A stretch of DNA of 64,000 bases, taken from the NCBI RefSeq assembly GCF_000577245.1, contig NZ_CBYO010000022.1:434001-498000 (forward strand). Direction: 5' to 3'. Under the pieces are notes generated by a model. It was not told the DNA's origin. It did no database searches and worked only from the letters and a program-made list of their open reading frames with translations. Source of the stretch: Paucisalibacillus algeriensis. Lineage in GTDB: Bacteria > Bacillota > Bacilli > Bacillales > Amphibacillaceae. Positions within the stretch are counted from its first letter, which is position 1. Every line of letters begins with the position of its first letter. Made by a program: the position numbers and the translations under genes. This document shows, one piece after another, positions 62,801 through 64,000 of the stretch.

Positions 62801-64000
62801 TGGATTAATTTTCTCAACTAATACATCAAAAGGATAATTTTGATGGTTATATGCTTCTAAGAGATCTTGTTTTACTTGTTTGAGAAAGTCCTTAAATTTA
62901 GGGTTACCTTGTATCTGTAACCTAATCGGCAATGTATTAATGAAAAGACCAATTAAGTTCTCCAATTCCATTTCTGGTCTACCTGCTACAGGCGAACCAA
63001 TGATAAAGTCCTTTTGACCACTAATCCTAGCTAGTAATACGGATAATATTGCGATGGAAGACATATAAAGTGTACTATCTGTTTCATTACATATGTTTTT
63101 TAGTTGTTGGAAAGTTTCCTTGTTCACCTCTATACTCTTTGTTTTACCATCAAAAGTTTGTATAGGTGGTCTTGGATAATCCGTAGGCAATTCAAGTATA
63201 GGTAACTCACCAGATAGTTTTTCTAGCCAATAATCCTCATCACTAGAGAAATCTCCATTCTCTAAGGAAGTACTCTGCCAATGTGCAAAATCAACATATT
63301 GAATCTGCAAAGGTTTGCTAAGACTTGAACGGTTATATTTGTAGGCATTGTAGCATTCTAAGAACTCTTTTTCCCATATCTTCCAAGACCATCCATCTGT
63401 TATAATGTGATGCATTCTAACGAGCAAAATAAACGAATCTTTCTCCCTCTTAACAACCATTCCGTCTATTAACGGTCCTTTCTCAAGGTCAAATGGCTTA
63501 CTCGCTGCCTCTTCTACAAGTTTCAATAGTGCTATTTCTTGCTTCTTCTCATCTAGATGCATATGATTCACAATAGGAATATCGATCGTCAGATTATCTT
63601 TAATTTGTTGTACTGGTTTACCATCAACCATCTTAAATACTGTCCTTAAACTAGAATGCCTCTCTACTAAATGGTTAAATACTTTTACAATTAGCGAAAT
63701 ATTTACATCGCCTTTTAATTCATAGCTACCATAAGTATTATACGAAGTATCTTTAGGGTTCATTTGGTGTAAAAACCATATCCTCTTCTGAGCATTAGAT
63801 AATGAATAATAATTACTTTTAGGTGCGGGTGAGATCTTTATAGGTTCGGTACTTTCTTCCTTCAATTCCGATAAATGAACTGCCAAGTCTTTTAATTTAG
63901 ATATCCGAAACAAGCTATCCAGCTCTACCTTTAACTTAAGCGTTTCATTGATTCTAGTTCTTACCTGAACAACTCTTAAAGAATTACCACCCAGATTAAA
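59876..64000 (-). CDS. Nonribosomal peptide synthetase, terminal module (C-A-PCP-TE), 5' end beyond the window
   Basis: The frame is open to the right edge, so the gene continues; the TTG at 63913 is internal. At the edge lies the end of an upstream carrier domain (FNLGGNSLRVVQVRTRI). A condensation domain follows, with SNAQKRIWFLHQMNP and the catalytic HHIITDGW near 63400. An adenylation domain follows: YTSGSTGNPKGV near 62000, FSFDISILEILLPL, GEALSED, NMYGPTEATIWA, YKTGDIVRL, GRKDFQVKLRGYRIE and PVNSNGKVDRK. A carrier domain (FLIGGHSLKAVEL, near 60840) comes next, then a thioesterase with Ser in AGWSMGGVIAYE near 60450 and His in DGTHDTII. The thioesterase makes this the last module, releasing the peptide by hydrolysis or cyclisation. 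The amino acid activated cannot be assigned. Confidence 0.95.

Overview
The window looks like the chromosome of a low-GC, endospore-forming Bacillaceae bacterium of the Oceanobacillus/Virgibacillus kind. This rests on the AT-rich sequence, strong GGAGG-type ribosome sites, frequent TTG and GTG starts, a small acid-soluble spore protein O gene, a CcpA-type cre site and many Bacillus-type gene families. The genus is inferred. I saw no rRNA, tRNA or CRISPR array.

Region 1 (1-11.3 kb) is mixed accessory chromosome. It holds the end of an ornithine cyclodeaminase family gene, a sodium/solute symporter, an AraC/GyrI-type regulator, a helicase gene remnant, a rifampin ADP-ribosyltransferase (arr), a VOC protein, a signal peptidase I with a lipoprotein signal, an OmpA-domain envelope protein, and a more GC-rich PadR-DUF1048-ABC exporter locus with two matching operator-like sequences. 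Region 2 (11.3-13.8 kb) is gene wreckage: a frameshifted gene of unknown family and the remains of a phage replication module in the order DnaD-like, helicase loader, DnaB.

Region 3 (13.8-27.8 kb) is a defence island on the minus strand. A two-gene McrBC-like modification-dependent restriction system lies next to a second system of MORC/GHKL ATPase, Z1-domain ATPase, PD-(D/E)XK nuclease (DUF4420), AIPR protein, a ribbon-helix-helix protein and a cytosine-5 DNA methyltransferase, followed by an orphan 79-residue protein. The MORC, Z1, DUF4420 and AIPR genes overlap or nearly touch, so they are probably co-expressed.

Region 4 (28-52 kb) is ordinary chromosome with some odd items: two neighbouring frameshifted small genes, a lipoprotein, a glycerophosphodiester phosphodiesterase, a MarR-SDR operon, a GGDEF-EAL protein, a TetR/SDR divergent pair, a CPA1 antiporter, sspO, a YhgE/Pip protein, an ATP sulfurylase with a long C-terminal extension, an acetate symporter operon behind a cre site, and a large secreted subtilase with three dyads in its upstream region.

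Region 5 (52.4-64 kb, running off the right edge) is a nonribosomal peptide locus. It has a terminal NRPS module (C-A-PCP-TE after an upstream PCP), a GHMP kinase, SbnA-like and SbnB-like enzymes, a free-standing carrier protein, an Sfp-type phosphopantetheinyl transferase, a TetR regulator and an MFS exporter. Kinase, SbnA and SbnB together suggest that a 2,3-diamino acid (diaminopropionate or diaminobutyrate) is made from a phosphorylated hydroxy-amino acid for the peptide. This locus and the defence island are the most interesting parts of the window.
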